From the NCBI RefSeq assembly GCF_003667565.1, contig NZ_RCUX01000013.1:1-64000 (forward strand): DNA of 64,000 nt, read 5' to 3'. Below are positions 25,442 to 34,077 of this stretch, piece after piece (position 1 is the first letter of the stretch; every line of letters starts with the position of its first letter). Source of the stretch: Mycetocola tolaasinivorans. Its GTDB lineage: Bacteria > Actinomycetota > Actinomycetes > Actinomycetales > Microbacteriaceae. The translations under genes were made by a program, and so were the position numbers. Below the pieces are notes generated by a model that saw nothing but the letters and a program-made list of their open reading frames with translations, made no database searches and was not told where the DNA came from.

Positions 25442-25552
25442 ATCTTGTGTCTTTGCTCCCGAGAAAAAGTGCCACCAGCGGCCGGAGCGCGCCGAATCTG
25501 TCATGTCCCCAGGGTATCGAATAAAACCCGACCGCACGCACGGGGCAACAAA

Positions 25553-25592
25553 ACACCCCCTCCGTCCGGAAACCCGGAGGGAGGGGGTGTCG
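25553..25592 (-). terminator. rplY terminator
   Basis: 11-bp arms ACACCCCCTCC/GGAGGGGGTGT with an internal TCCGG/CCGGA stem; on the minus strand TTTTGTT follows. Confidence 0.8.
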
Positions 25593-25607
25593 AAGCGTGC
25601 GCGAGAA

Positions 25608-26186
25608 TTACTCGGCAGCTGCCTCGGTCTCTTCCTCGGCTGCGGCCTGAGCTGCGGCAACGTGGATGATCAGGGTGTCTGCCTCGTCAGCGAGCTCTGC
25701 ACCCTCGGGCAGGACAACGTCCTTAGCGAAGACGTGCTGGCCCTCGGTGGCACCGGCGATCGAGACAACGACGTTTGCGGGGATGTTGGTTGCGGCAACC
25801 AGCAGACGCAGGGTGTTGGTCTCAACGTTTGCCAGGGTGCCCGGAGCCGAGTCGCCCTCAACGTGAACGGGGATCTCAACCTCGACCTTTTCACCCTTCA
25901 CAACGACGGCGAGGTCGATGTGCTCGATGATGCGCAGAACCGGGTCCTTCTGAACCTCGCGAACCAGGACGAGCTCCTCAGCACCGTCGATGTTCAGGTT
26001 GATCAGAGCGTTCGAGTGACGAACGATCAGGCCGGTGGCGTGGGTCGGCAGCGAAACGTGCTTGGGCTCGGTTCCGTGGCCGTAGATGACGGCGGGGATC
26101 TTGCCGGCGGCGCGCAGCTTGCGAGCGGCACCCTTACCGAAAGAGGTACGCAGTTCGGCGTCCAGGTTTACGCTGTTGTCAGCCAT
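25608..26186 (-). CDS. rplY: 50S ribosomal protein L25/general stress protein Ctc
   Basis: 192 aa. The N-terminal L25 domain (~1-95: RTSFGKGAARKLRAAGKIPA, VIYGHG, LVREVQKDPVLRIIEHIDL) binds 5S rRNA; the C-terminal Ctc domain (~96-180) is the TL5/CTC extension, ending in an Ala/Glu-rich tail. ATG at 26184-26186. Confidence 0.95.
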   Translation of the reverse strand: MADNSVNLDAELRTSFGKGAARKLRAAGKIPAVIYGHGTEPKHVSLPTHATGLIVRHSNALINLNIDGAEELVLVREVQKDPVLRIIEHIDLAVVVKGEKVEVEIPVHVEGDSAPGTLANVETNTLRLLVAATNIPANVVVSIAGATEGQHVFAKDVVLPEGAELADEADTLIIHVAAAQAAAEEETEAAAE

Positions 26187-26381
26187 AATTACTCCTTGAT
26201 TTGGCGGGCCTCGGGGACCCGGATGATTTCAACTCGAACGCATATCAGCGTGAGGAAAAGCCGAGGCCTTGCCCACCGCGTCGATAACGGCTCATCTCGA
26301 AAGAAGGCCCTCGCCGAAGTTCAGCGCTCAGTCTATCCGAGAGTGCGCGCGGGCGCTAATCGGGGTGAGTCCCCGGCGAAA

Positions 26382-26419
26382 CGCGACTCGCGCTCACCCG
26401 AGGGTGAGCGCGAGTCGCG
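26382..26419 (-). terminator. Strong hairpin after the uxuB-like gene
   Basis: 17-bp perfect inverted repeat (from CGCGACTCGCGCTCACC) with a short GAG-centred loop, four bases past the stop codon at 26424. Only a short T-run (TTT) follows on the minus strand. It closes the seven-gene operon. Confidence 0.65.
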
Positions 26420-26423
26420 GTGT

Positions 26424-27761
26424 TCAGAGTGCCGACCGCAGGTCCGGTGCCAGGATCGCCAGCAACGCGTCGACGGTGAGGTCGTCCGGGTTCACCCCGC
26501 CTCCGAGCGGTGCCCACTCTGCAGCCGGGGTGTCCGGCCGCTGCAGGTAGGCGATCCAGTCCTCCACGACAGGCCCCGCGGTGGTTCCGACATCAAGCCC
26601 GGCAGCGAGCCGCGCCCGCACCACGTCGAAGATCCGCGGTGGGAGCTTGTGCGCACCGCCGAGTGCGATCTGCGCGAGGTGATGCCGGATCCGCGGATTC
26701 GCGAAGCGCTCCCGCAGCGCGGCGCGGGCGGCCTCGATCTCCTCGGCATCCTGCGGCAGCACCGCGGCGGCCTCGGACCACAGGGTTTCCAGGCGTTCGG
26801 CGAGTACCGGATCGGCAAAGGCCGCATCCACCGTCTCATGTCCGCGGGCGAGCCCGGCGTACGCGAGCAGCGAGTGACCCGCGTTCAACAGCCAGAGCTT
26901 CCGGCGCTCGTGCGGTTCAATCTCGTCGACGATCCGCGCTCCGGCGTGTTCCCAGCTCGGGCGACCGGCCGGGAACTCACCGGCGATGATCCACTCGGTA
27001 AACGGCTCGGTCACGATCACTGCGGCATCCCGCACCCCGGTTTCCGTCGCAGCCTCGTCACGATCGGCGTCGGTGGTGGCCGGGGTGATGCGGTCAACCA
27101 TGGAGGAGACAAACGAGACGTTGGCCTCGATCCAGGCCGCCAGCTCGGGATCAACCCGGGCGGCGAGCGCCCCCACCACGGCGCGGGTGACCGCCCCGTT
27201 ATCGGCGAGGTTGTCGCAGCTCAGCACCGCCAGCGGGCCGGAACCTGCGGTGCGGCGGGCGCGCAGCCCGTCCACGATGCGACCGGGTGCACTCACGCAC
27301 CCCTCCCCGGTGCCCGCACGCAGCCGCTGAAGATCCGCGGCAACGTCGGCATCCGCGAGGTTCAGCTCACCATCGGCACCGCGGCGATAGCCCGCCTCGG
27401 TGATGGTCAGACTGAGAATCGCGGTGTCGGGATCGGCGAGGCGCGCCCGCCAGCGCTCGGTGTCGTTTCCGTCTCTCGCCGCGGCGATCGACTCGATCCG
27501 CTCGAAGGTGTCCCCCTCGGCGGCGCGCACCACGAGGGTGTACACGCCGTCCTGCGCGGCAAGCGTCTCCGCCTGCGCAGGCGAACGACCGGTGAAGGCC
27601 TCGATCCCCCAGTCACCGGGCTCGGCGCGCTGCACGAGCTCGGTGTACCAGGCCTGGTGTGCGCGGTGAAAGGCACCGAGCCCGAGGTGGGCGATGCGGA
27701 TCCGCGGGTGCGGCCGGGTTCGGGTGGGTACCCGAACCTCGGCCGCGGCGGGGTTAGACAC
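26424..27761 (-). CDS. uxuB: Mannitol dehydrogenase-family oxidoreductase, probable fructuronate reductase (UxuB-like)
   Basis: 445 aa. N-terminal NAD-binding segment RIAHLGLGAFHRAHQAWY; the polyol dehydrogenase region includes LSCDNLADNG, SSMVDRITPATT and the active-site segment RKLWLLNAGHSLLAYAG. This long-chain family reduces fructuronate to mannonate, or tagaturonate or fructose analogues. The presence of UxaC and ManD nearby favours fructuronate reductase (inference). GTG start at 27759-27761 overlaps the preceding stop by 8 nt; a longer upstream frame is shadow. Last gene of the operon. Confidence 0.8.
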   Translation of the reverse strand: MSNPAAAEVRVPTRTRPHPRIRIAHLGLGAFHRAHQAWYTELVQRAEPGDWGIEAFTGRSPAQAETLAAQDGVYTLVVRAAEGDTFERIESIAAARDGNDTERWRARLADPDTAILSLTITEAGYRRGADGELNLADADVAADLQRLRAGTGEGCVSAPGRIVDGLRARRTAGSGPLAVLSCDNLADNGAVTRAVVGALAARVDPELAAWIEANVSFVSSMVDRITPATTDADRDEAATETGVRDAAVIVTEPFTEWIIAGEFPAGRPSWEHAGARIVDEIEPHERRKLWLLNAGHSLLAYAGLARGHETVDAAFADPVLAERLETLWSEAAAVLPQDAEEIEAARAALRERFANPRIRHHLAQIALGGAHKLPPRIFDVVRARLAAGLDVGTTAGPVVEDWIAYLQRPDTPAAEWAPLGGGVNPDDLTVDALLAILAPDLRSAL

Positions 27762-28608
27762 CCTGTGCCGATTCGACGAGCGAGCGCACGTAGGCGAGGT
27801 TCTCGGCGGTGCGCTGTTCGAGCGGCACCTCGGTCGAGAAGTCCTCCAGCGTGATCCAGCCGTCGTAGCCGAAGGCCACCAGGTCTCGCACGTAGGCCGC
27901 AAGATCCGCCTGGCCAGCGCGCAGCGTGGTCCACTCGTGACGCCACACGTGGGTGCCATCGATCTCGACGCGATCGATGACCCACTGGGCGTTCTTGATG
28001 TGCACGTGCGCGAGGTACTCGCCCAGCAGCTGGAAGCCGGCCAGGTGGTTCTCGAAGCCCTCGTTGATGAGGTTACCCACATCGTGGATCACGCCCACGG
28101 CTGCGGGGTTCAGCCCCTCGACCAGGCGGCGCGCGGCCGAGGCGGACGGTGTGATGGTTTCGTGGTGCAGCTCCACGAGTGCCTTCACACCGTACTTCTC
28201 AGCCAGGGTCACGATGTGCTCAAGATCAGCCCGTGCCTGGGCGAACAGCTCGACGTAGTTCTGGCCGTCCACGCGGGGCATGGTGATGCGCACCTGGGTG
28301 GCACCCACCGCGGCGGTGGCAGCGAGCATGCGCTCGGCGTCGGAGTGGTTGCCGACCAGCGCGTAACCACCAATACCGGAAAAGGCCAGCCCGTTTGAGG
28401 TGGTGATCTCGCGGATCTCGTCGAGGTGGTCCTCGAGCCCGGTCAGCGGCCAGGTGGCGCGGTTACCGGCCCAGAATCCGGGAGGTGTGGCTTCGGCCTG
28501 ATCGGTGACCCGCCACTCGATGCCGTCCCAGCCCTGGGCAGCCAGGATCGAGGCGGCCTCGGCCGGAGTCCAGTCGGGGGTGGATGCGGTGAATACCGAG
28601 TACTTCAT
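27754..28608 (-). CDS. Sugar phosphate isomerase/epimerase-like TIM barrel (first of two)
   Basis: 284 aa, AP-endonuclease-2-like TIM barrel. Metal-site segments: LVELHHETITPS (Glu/His), GVIHDVGNLINEG (His/Asp), HVHIKNAQW and WITLEDFS (Glu). Such enzymes isomerise or epimerise keto sugars or inositol derivatives with Mn2+; the substrate is not determined by the sequence. Overlaps Gfo/Idh upstream by 4 nt and uxuB downstream by 8 nt. Confidence 0.75.
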   Translation of the reverse strand: MKYSVFTASTPDWTPAEAASILAAQGWDGIEWRVTDQAEATPPGFWAGNRATWPLTGLEDHLDEIREITTSNGLAFSGIGGYALVGNHSDAERMLAATAAVGATQVRITMPRVDGQNYVELFAQARADLEHIVTLAEKYGVKALVELHHETITPSASAARRLVEGLNPAAVGVIHDVGNLINEGFENHLAGFQLLGEYLAHVHIKNAQWVIDRVEIDGTHVWRHEWTTLRAGQADLAAYVRDLVAFGYDGWITLEDFSTEVPLEQRTAENLAYVRSLVESAQGV

Positions 28609-29771
28609 GATGCGCGTCCCGTCGTCAGGGTGAGGTCGTCGTATTTTCCGTCGAGCACGTCGGCGAACAGCACCGCGGTGCCGAGGGTTGCCGATGCGTA
28701 CATCGCGTGCACGAGTGCGAGCGAGTGGGTTGCGTCCCGTGCGGTGATGCCGGGTGCTCGTCGATCGCTCAGCGCGGCGGCGATGTCGTCGTACTGGCGG
28801 GTGTGGGCGGCGAGGAAGTCGCCATCCTCGCGCGGGGCAGAGGAGAGCTGACCGGCGTCGATCACGTCGGCCGCCTGGTTCGCGGTTCCCACGGCGCTCA
28901 GGCCGGTACCCGGAATGAGATCGGCACCGCCGGCCGCGTGGAAGTACTCCAGGCGGTCGTTATCGATGACGGCGGAGCCGCGGGAGCCGAGCACCTGCAG
29001 CCGGGTGTTGAGGCCCGGGTAGGCGGCGGTGGTGCAGTGGATCACGCCGAGTGCGCCGGATTCGAAGCGCACGGTGGCCACCGCGATGTCTTCAACCTCG
29101 ATGCGCTCGTGGGCGAGCAGCGCGGTCTGGGCGTAAATCTCGACCGGGGTACCCAGGGTCCAGCGCAGGAGGTCCACGGTGTGCACCCCCTGGTTCATGA
29201 CCGCGCCACCCCCGTCAAGCTCCCAGGTACCCCGCCAGTTTCCGCTGTCGTAGTAGTCCTGTCCGCGCCACCAGGCAACGGTGGCCGATCCCGAGGTCAG
29301 CCGGCCGAAGTGGCCCTCGTCGATGGCCTTCTTCACCACGACGCTCGCCGGGTCAAAGCGGTGCTGGCTGATCACGGTGACGGTCAGGCCGCGCTCGGCT
29401 GCCTCATCGGCGAGGTCCGCGATGCGGCGAGCGCGCACCAGGTCCACGTCGATCGGCTTCTCGATGACCACGTGCACGCCCGCTTCGAGCGCCTCGCGGG
29501 CCGCATCCACGTGCAGTCCGCTCGGGGTGGTGATGACCACGATATCGATATCCCCCGCGGCCAGCGCCTCGGTCAGCGTCCCGAACGTGCGCGGACGCTC
29601 CACCGGATACTCGGTGGGAAGGAGATCGGCGAGGGCGTCGAGCGCCTCGGGGAAAACATCCACGAGGGCGCTCACGCTGAAGGCCTCGTGGGCCGCCAGG
29701 ACGCGAGCATGGTGGGTGCCGATCACTCCGCAGCCGATGATGGCGGCGCGGGTGGGTGTTGCGGTGGTCAT
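28605..29771 (-). CDS. Gfo/Idh/MocA-family NAD(P)-dependent oxidoreductase
   Basis: 388 aa. Rossmann start AAIIGCGVIGTHHARVLAAH, the EKPIDVD motif (~110) with the conserved Lys, and a C-terminal beta-sheet domain with GGGAVMNQGVHTVDLLRW. It probably oxidises or reduces a sugar or sugar acid whose isomer is handled by the two flanking TIM barrels. Overlaps of 4 nt on both sides show a single operon. Confidence 0.85.
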   Translation of the reverse strand: MTTATPTRAAIIGCGVIGTHHARVLAAHEAFSVSALVDVFPEALDALADLLPTEYPVERPRTFGTLTEALAAGDIDIVVITTPSGLHVDAAREALEAGVHVVIEKPIDVDLVRARRIADLADEAAERGLTVTVISQHRFDPASVVVKKAIDEGHFGRLTSGSATVAWWRGQDYYDSGNWRGTWELDGGGAVMNQGVHTVDLLRWTLGTPVEIYAQTALLAHERIEVEDIAVATVRFESGALGVIHCTTAAYPGLNTRLQVLGSRGSAVIDNDRLEYFHAAGGADLIPGTGLSAVGTANQAADVIDAGQLSSAPREDGDFLAAHTRQYDDIAAALSDRRAPGITARDATHSLALVHAMYASATLGTAVLFADVLDGKYDDLTLTTGRAS

Positions 29772-30616
29772 ACGAGTGTTACTCCCAGTTCATCGGTGAG
29801 GCCTCGGAAGGCACGGGCCGCGCGCCCGAAGGCTGCGGCACCGGAGAATCCGCCGGTGGCGAATGCGTCGGACAGGTGGGGTTCGAGCGAGGCGAAGCCG
29901 GAGAATCCGTCGGCGGCAAGCGCGCCGAGGGTTTCGCGCAGCTGGCCATCGCCCTCGCCCGCGGCAACCACCGAGTGGTCGCTCGCGAGGGCATCCTTTA
30001 CCTGCAGGTATTCCAGGTAGGGGCGCAGGGCTTCGAAACCGTCGTCGAAGGGCACCGCTCCCACCTGTACATAGTTGGCGTTGTCCCAGGCCACGCGCAG
30101 TGCCGGGGAGTTCACCGAGGTGATCAGGTCGAGCACCCGGGCGGGGGTGTCGCCGTAGATGTCCTTCTCGTTCTCGTGCAGCAGCACGATGCCGGCGTCC
30201 TGCGCGATCTCGGCAAAGCGAGACAGGCGCTCAATGACGGGTTCACGAATGGAGTCGACGTCCACACCCTCGCCGTAGTAGAACGAGAAGATTCGGATAT
30301 AGCGGCTGTTCAGTACCTTCGCGGCGTTGATCGCCCGGTCGAGGCGTGCGAGTTCGGCGTCGAAGTCCGAGGTGATGTCCACCTTGCCCAGCGGCGAAGC
30401 GATGGCCGAAACCCCCATCTCCTGCTCGGCGAGCAGCGCACGCAGCTCCTCCAGCTGAGCGTCGTCGAGGTCCACAATGTTGACGCCCCAGGCACTGCGT
30501 ACCTCGATGTGCTGCGCGCCGAGCGCCTGCAGCACGGCAATCTGAATGCGGGGATCCTCGTGGATCTCGTCCCCGAACCCGGACAGGGTCCAGGTGGGGG
30601 TGGATGATGCGGTCAT
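29768..30616 (-). CDS. Sugar phosphate isomerase/epimerase-like TIM barrel (second of two)
   Basis: 282 aa, same superfamily as the gene at 27754 but divergent. Metal-site segments: IVLLHENEKDIYGD (Glu), RVAWDNANYVQVG (Asp), YLQVKDALASD and FASLEPHL (Glu). It starts MTASSTPTWTLSGFGDEIHE; start overlaps the permease stop by one base. Likely an epimerase/isomerase for the sugar derivative imported by the adjacent ABC system. Confidence 0.75.
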   Translation of the reverse strand: MTASSTPTWTLSGFGDEIHEDPRIQIAVLQALGAQHIEVRSAWGVNIVDLDDAQLEELRALLAEQEMGVSAIASPLGKVDITSDFDAELARLDRAINAAKVLNSRYIRIFSFYYGEGVDVDSIREPVIERLSRFAEIAQDAGIVLLHENEKDIYGDTPARVLDLITSVNSPALRVAWDNANYVQVGAVPFDDGFEALRPYLEYLQVKDALASDHSVVAAGEGDGQLRETLGALAADGFSGFASLEPHLSDAFATGGFSGAAAFGRAARAFRGLTDELGVTLV

Positions 30617-31554
30617 TACTTAACTCCTCCTGCGGTGAGGCCACCAACAAGGTAGCGCTGGAAAATAAGGTAGAGAACTACAACGGGCACCGCGCAGACG
30701 AGCGCCGCGGCCATCATCTGGCCGTAAACCGGGACGGCACCGCCCTCCTGGGTGGCCCCAAAGATCTGCAGCGCGACGGCGACCGTGCGCGACTCCGGGC
30801 GTGTCATCACCGAGGCAAAGAGCACGTCGTTCCAGCCCAGCAGGAAGGCGAAGATGCCGGAGACGACGATGCCGGGCCAGCTCAGCGGCACGATGATTCG
30901 GGTGAGGATCTTGAAGGGCGATGCGCCATCGAGGCGGGCGGCCTCCTCGAGCTCACGCGGCAGGCCGCGCAGGTAGGTCACCATGACCCAGGTCGAGAAC
31001 GGCAGCGCGAAGGTGAGGTAGGTGAGGAACAGGCCCCAGCGGGTACCGATGATCTGCACACCCAGCGTGCTTGCCGCGGTGGAGAAGAGCACAAACACCG
31101 GGAGCAGCAGCAGGGTGCCGGGGATCGACTGCAGGGCCAGCAGACCGCGCAGCACCAGCAGGCGACCGCGGAAGGCGTAGCGCACGAGCACGTAGGCGGT
31201 AGACACCGAGAGCGCCGCGCAGACCAGGGCGACGCCGCCGGCCACGAGCACGCTGTTCACGAGCCCGGTGCCGAGATCCACCGTGGTCCAGATTTTTGAG
31301 TAGTTCTCAAACGTCAGCTCGGTGGGCCAGAAGGCACCGCGGGCCACCGCGAGGTCCGAGTTGATCGAGGCAAAGAAAATGTACAGCACCGGAACCATCG
31401 CGAACACCAGCAGCGCGGTGAGAATCACGATGAGCAGGGGCTTGGGCAGCAGGCGGTGAATCTGGGCCTGCCGCGCGCCCTCCTTGGCGCTGGCGCGGTG
31501 CGGCTTCACGCCCAGCGGGGCGATCGTGCTACTTGCGGACACGGGACCCACCAT
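30616..31554 (-). CDS. Carbohydrate ABC transporter permease (MalG-like)
   Basis: 312 aa with six membrane helices (first at LLIVILTALLVFAMVPVLYI). The ABC-permease EAA loop is EEAARLDGASPFKILTRIIV. It pairs with the MalF-like permease whose 3' end it overlaps by 26 nt. A GTG at 31542 is an alternative start. No ATPase is encoded in the operon, so a shared MsiK-type ATPase elsewhere is expected, as is usual in actinobacteria. Confidence 0.88.
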   Translation of the reverse strand: MVGPVSASSTIAPLGVKPHRASAKEGARQAQIHRLLPKPLLIVILTALLVFAMVPVLYIFFASINSDLAVARGAFWPTELTFENYSKIWTTVDLGTGLVNSVLVAGGVALVCAALSVSTAYVLVRYAFRGRLLVLRGLLALQSIPGTLLLLPVFVLFSTAASTLGVQIIGTRWGLFLTYLTFALPFSTWVMVTYLRGLPRELEEAARLDGASPFKILTRIIVPLSWPGIVVSGIFAFLLGWNDVLFASVMTRPESRTVAVALQIFGATQEGGAVPVYGQMMAAALVCAVPVVVLYLIFQRYLVGGLTAGGVK

Positions 31555-32584
31555 CCTCTCCGGTGTCGAGCTTCACTGCTCGCAGGTAGATAAAGAGCGG
31601 AATCGCGATCAGGATCAGCGAGACCACGGCCATCGCGGCCGACAGCCCGAACCGGAAGTTCTGGAAGCCGGTGATGTAGGTGAGCACGGGCAGGACGTTG
31701 ACATCCGCCGGTGCGGGGATTCCAAAGAGCACAAACGGGAGGGTGAAGTTGTTGACCGAGTGCAGGAAGGAGATGATCAGCGCGAGGGTGATCGGGCCCT
31801 TGAGGTAGGGCAGAATCACGTAGCGCAGCTTGGTCCACCAGCCGGCACCATCGAGTGCGGACGCCTCGTGCACCTCGGCATCAACCGACTGCAGACCCGA
31901 GAGCACCAGCAGGTAGATGAAGGGCCAGGACGCCCAGATCTGCACAAATACCAGTGCCCAGTAGGACTGCGGGCCGTTGAGCCACAGGCCGCCATCGATG
32001 CCGAAGTTCGCGAGCATCGCGTTGCCCACACCGTCTGGCTGAAGCATGGTGCGCCACACGGTACCAACCACGAAGGTCGGGAGAACGTAGGGCACCAGGA
32101 AGAGCGAGCGCACGAGCCCACGCCCGCGGAAGCGGTTCTGGGTCGCGAGGGCCGCAGCCACACCGATCGGGAGGCAGACCAGGGTGACCAGGACCGAGTA
32201 GCCAACGCTGATACCGATCGACTGAATCAGCGACGACTTCGTGAGGGCCTCGACGTAGTTGGAGATGCCGATAAACGGCGCGCTGACCCACTGGCGCAGG
32301 GTGTACTGGTCGAGATCCATCAGGGAGATCACCAGGCCCAGCACCAGAGGAACCAGGATGACGATCACCATCAGGATGCCGCCGGGGGCGAGCATCCAGA
32401 GCGGACGATCACGCTCACCGGTCTTCCGGGCGCCACGCGGGCGGCCGTTCAGCCGCGAGGGTGAGGAGGGGGCGGGATGCCCGTCCCGGCGCGCGGTGGA
32501 GCGCGCCGGGGTGGCATCGGCACTCGCGGCGGACGCCGCCGCGAGTGCATCGGCGCGGGTGCGCGCCTCGGGGGTGGTAACCAT
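31529..32584 (-). CDS. Carbohydrate ABC transporter permease (MalF-like)
   Basis: 351 aa: a ~55-residue basic, Pro/Ala-rich cytoplasmic N-terminus, then six membrane helices (first LWMLAPGGILMVIVILVPLV). EAA loop: EVHEASALDGAGWWTKLRYV. It forms the membrane channel with the MalG-like protein. The start codon lies 20 nt after the binding-protein stop. Confidence 0.88.
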   Translation of the reverse strand: MVTTPEARTRADALAAASAASADATPARSTARRDGHPAPSSPSRLNGRPRGARKTGERDRPLWMLAPGGILMVIVILVPLVLGLVISLMDLDQYTLRQWVSAPFIGISNYVEALTKSSLIQSIGISVGYSVLVTLVCLPIGVAAALATQNRFRGRGLVRSLFLVPYVLPTFVVGTVWRTMLQPDGVGNAMLANFGIDGGLWLNGPQSYWALVFVQIWASWPFIYLLVLSGLQSVDAEVHEASALDGAGWWTKLRYVILPYLKGPITLALIISFLHSVNNFTLPFVLFGIPAPADVNVLPVLTYITGFQNFRFGLSAAMAVVSLILIAIPLFIYLRAVKLDTGEDGGSRVRK

Positions 32585-32604
32585 GATGAATCTCTTCCGG
32601 TGAA

Positions 32605-33954
32605 TTACTTCGCGCGATCCAGAGCGGACTGAGCCTTTTCCTGCTCGGTCTTCAGGGCGGAGACGATCTGATCGGTGGTGACCGATCCGGAGTTCAGCGA
32701 CGGGATGGCCTGCACGACGACGTTGGTCATGCCCAGCTGGACGTCACCCCAGGCACCGCTGAACGGCGTTCCCACCGACAGCTTCGAGGCGGCGACGATC
32801 GGGGCAAGCTTCTCGTTGTCCTTTTCCAGGGCCGCGGCGGCGTCGGCGTTGGTCGGCATCTCACCGAAGGTCTCGTAGTACACCTTCTGTGCTTCCGCGG
32901 TGGTGAGCATCTCGATCAGGGCGAAGGAGAGGTCCTTGTTCTTGGAGTAGTCGGCCACGACGAAGTTTGATCCACTGAGGATCGATGCGGCTTCCTTACC
33001 ACCGGCCGGGCGGGTGGTGTCCCCCGGCGGGATGGTCGGCATCACGGCGTAGGCATACTTGCCAGCGACCGCGGAGGCGTCGAGGGTATTGATCGAGGTG
33101 GCGGTCACCATCGGCATGAACGCGGCCTTGCCGTCGGCGAAGGAGGCGAGGGCCTGGCTGGCCTTCCACCCGATCGATGCCGGGTTCACCACCTTGTCCT
33201 TGGTCAGCCAGCCGAAGTAGGTCTCATAGGCCTTGATGGTTACCGGATCGTCCAGGCGCACCTTCTTGCCATCGATGATCGGGTTGCCGGCCTGGGTCGA
33301 CATGGCCCAGATGAACTTCCACGGGTCGAAGTTGTCGCCGTAGGCAATGCTCAGACCGTACACATCATCGTGGGTGAGCTTCTTTGCCTGCTCGAGGAGG
33401 CCATCCCAGGTGTCGGCGGGCTTGTCGATGCCGGCGGCGGCCAGCATCTCGGTGTTGTATGCCATCACGAACGGACGGCTGCGGGCGGGGATTCCCACCT
33501 CGTTGTCCTTGTCCGGACCGGAGATACCCAGGCTGGCCTCGGTGAAGCGGTCGCGACCACCCACCTTCTTCCAGTCGTCTTCGCTGAGCTTCACGAAGGC
33601 ACCGGTGGCGTAGGCGGTGGGGGTGAAGGTGGTTCCGAGCGAGTAGATGTCGGGCCCCTGACCCGAGACCACCGAGGTCTGGATCTTGGTCAGCTCATCG
33701 TTTGCGGTGGCGAAGGTTTCAAACTTCACCTGGGCACCGGTCTTGGCCTTGAACTGCTCGCTGACATCCGCGAACCACTTCTGCTGCTCCTCCGGATACA
33801 GCGTGTTTGCATCGGTCAGGACGTTGAGGGTCTTGCCCGCGCCGTCCAGCGGCTTGGCACTATCCCCGGGTGCGGCCTCACTGGAGCAGCCGGCGAGCGT
33901 CAGTGCTCCGGCGGCCAGCAGTGCCGTGGTGAGTACGAGTTTTCTTTTCATCAT
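32605..33954 (-). CDS. Extracellular sugar-binding lipoprotein (family 1)
   Basis: 449 aa. Signal MMKRKLVLTTALLAAG then lipobox LAGC (Cys ~23), so anchored to the outer face of the membrane. The mature part is a family 1 solute-binding protein of the ABC carbohydrate uptake type (KTLNVLTDANTLYPEEQQKW; FADGKAAFMPM). Shine-Dalgarno AAGGAGG precedes the start. First gene of the seven-gene operon; glucuronate, a glucuronide or a related sugar acid is a plausible ligand given the catabolic genes (inference). Confidence 0.88.
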   Translation of the reverse strand: MMKRKLVLTTALLAAGALTLAGCSSEAAPGDSAKPLDGAGKTLNVLTDANTLYPEEQQKWFADVSEQFKAKTGAQVKFETFATANDELTKIQTSVVSGQGPDIYSLGTTFTPTAYATGAFVKLSEDDWKKVGGRDRFTEASLGISGPDKDNEVGIPARSRPFVMAYNTEMLAAAGIDKPADTWDGLLEQAKKLTHDDVYGLSIAYGDNFDPWKFIWAMSTQAGNPIIDGKKVRLDDPVTIKAYETYFGWLTKDKVVNPASIGWKASQALASFADGKAAFMPMVTATSINTLDASAVAGKYAYAVMPTIPPGDTTRPAGGKEAASILSGSNFVVADYSKNKDLSFALIEMLTTAEAQKVYYETFGEMPTNADAAAALEKDNEKLAPIVAASKLSVGTPFSGAWGDVQLGMTNVVVQAIPSLNSGSVTTDQIVSALKTEQEKAQSALDRAK

Positions 33955-34033
33955 CCGAGCTCCTCCTTGAGTTGGGTGAAACCAGGGGGCGGAAACCCCG
34001 GTGTCCCGACTCTAGACAGAACGACAAACTTTC

Positions 34034-34051
34034 AGCAACCGTTTGCCAAAA
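34034..34051. promoter_or_regulatory. LacI-type operator candidate
   Basis: AGCAACCGTTTGCCAAAA contains GCAA-CCGT-TTGC, with the CG centre usual for LacI-family operators. It lies between the divergent binding-protein operon and the LacI gene, 27 nt before the LacI start. A closely similar sequence is at 41554. Confidence 0.5.
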
Positions 34052-34077
34052 ATTGCCAAGTGTGGTTTTCTCTCGTT

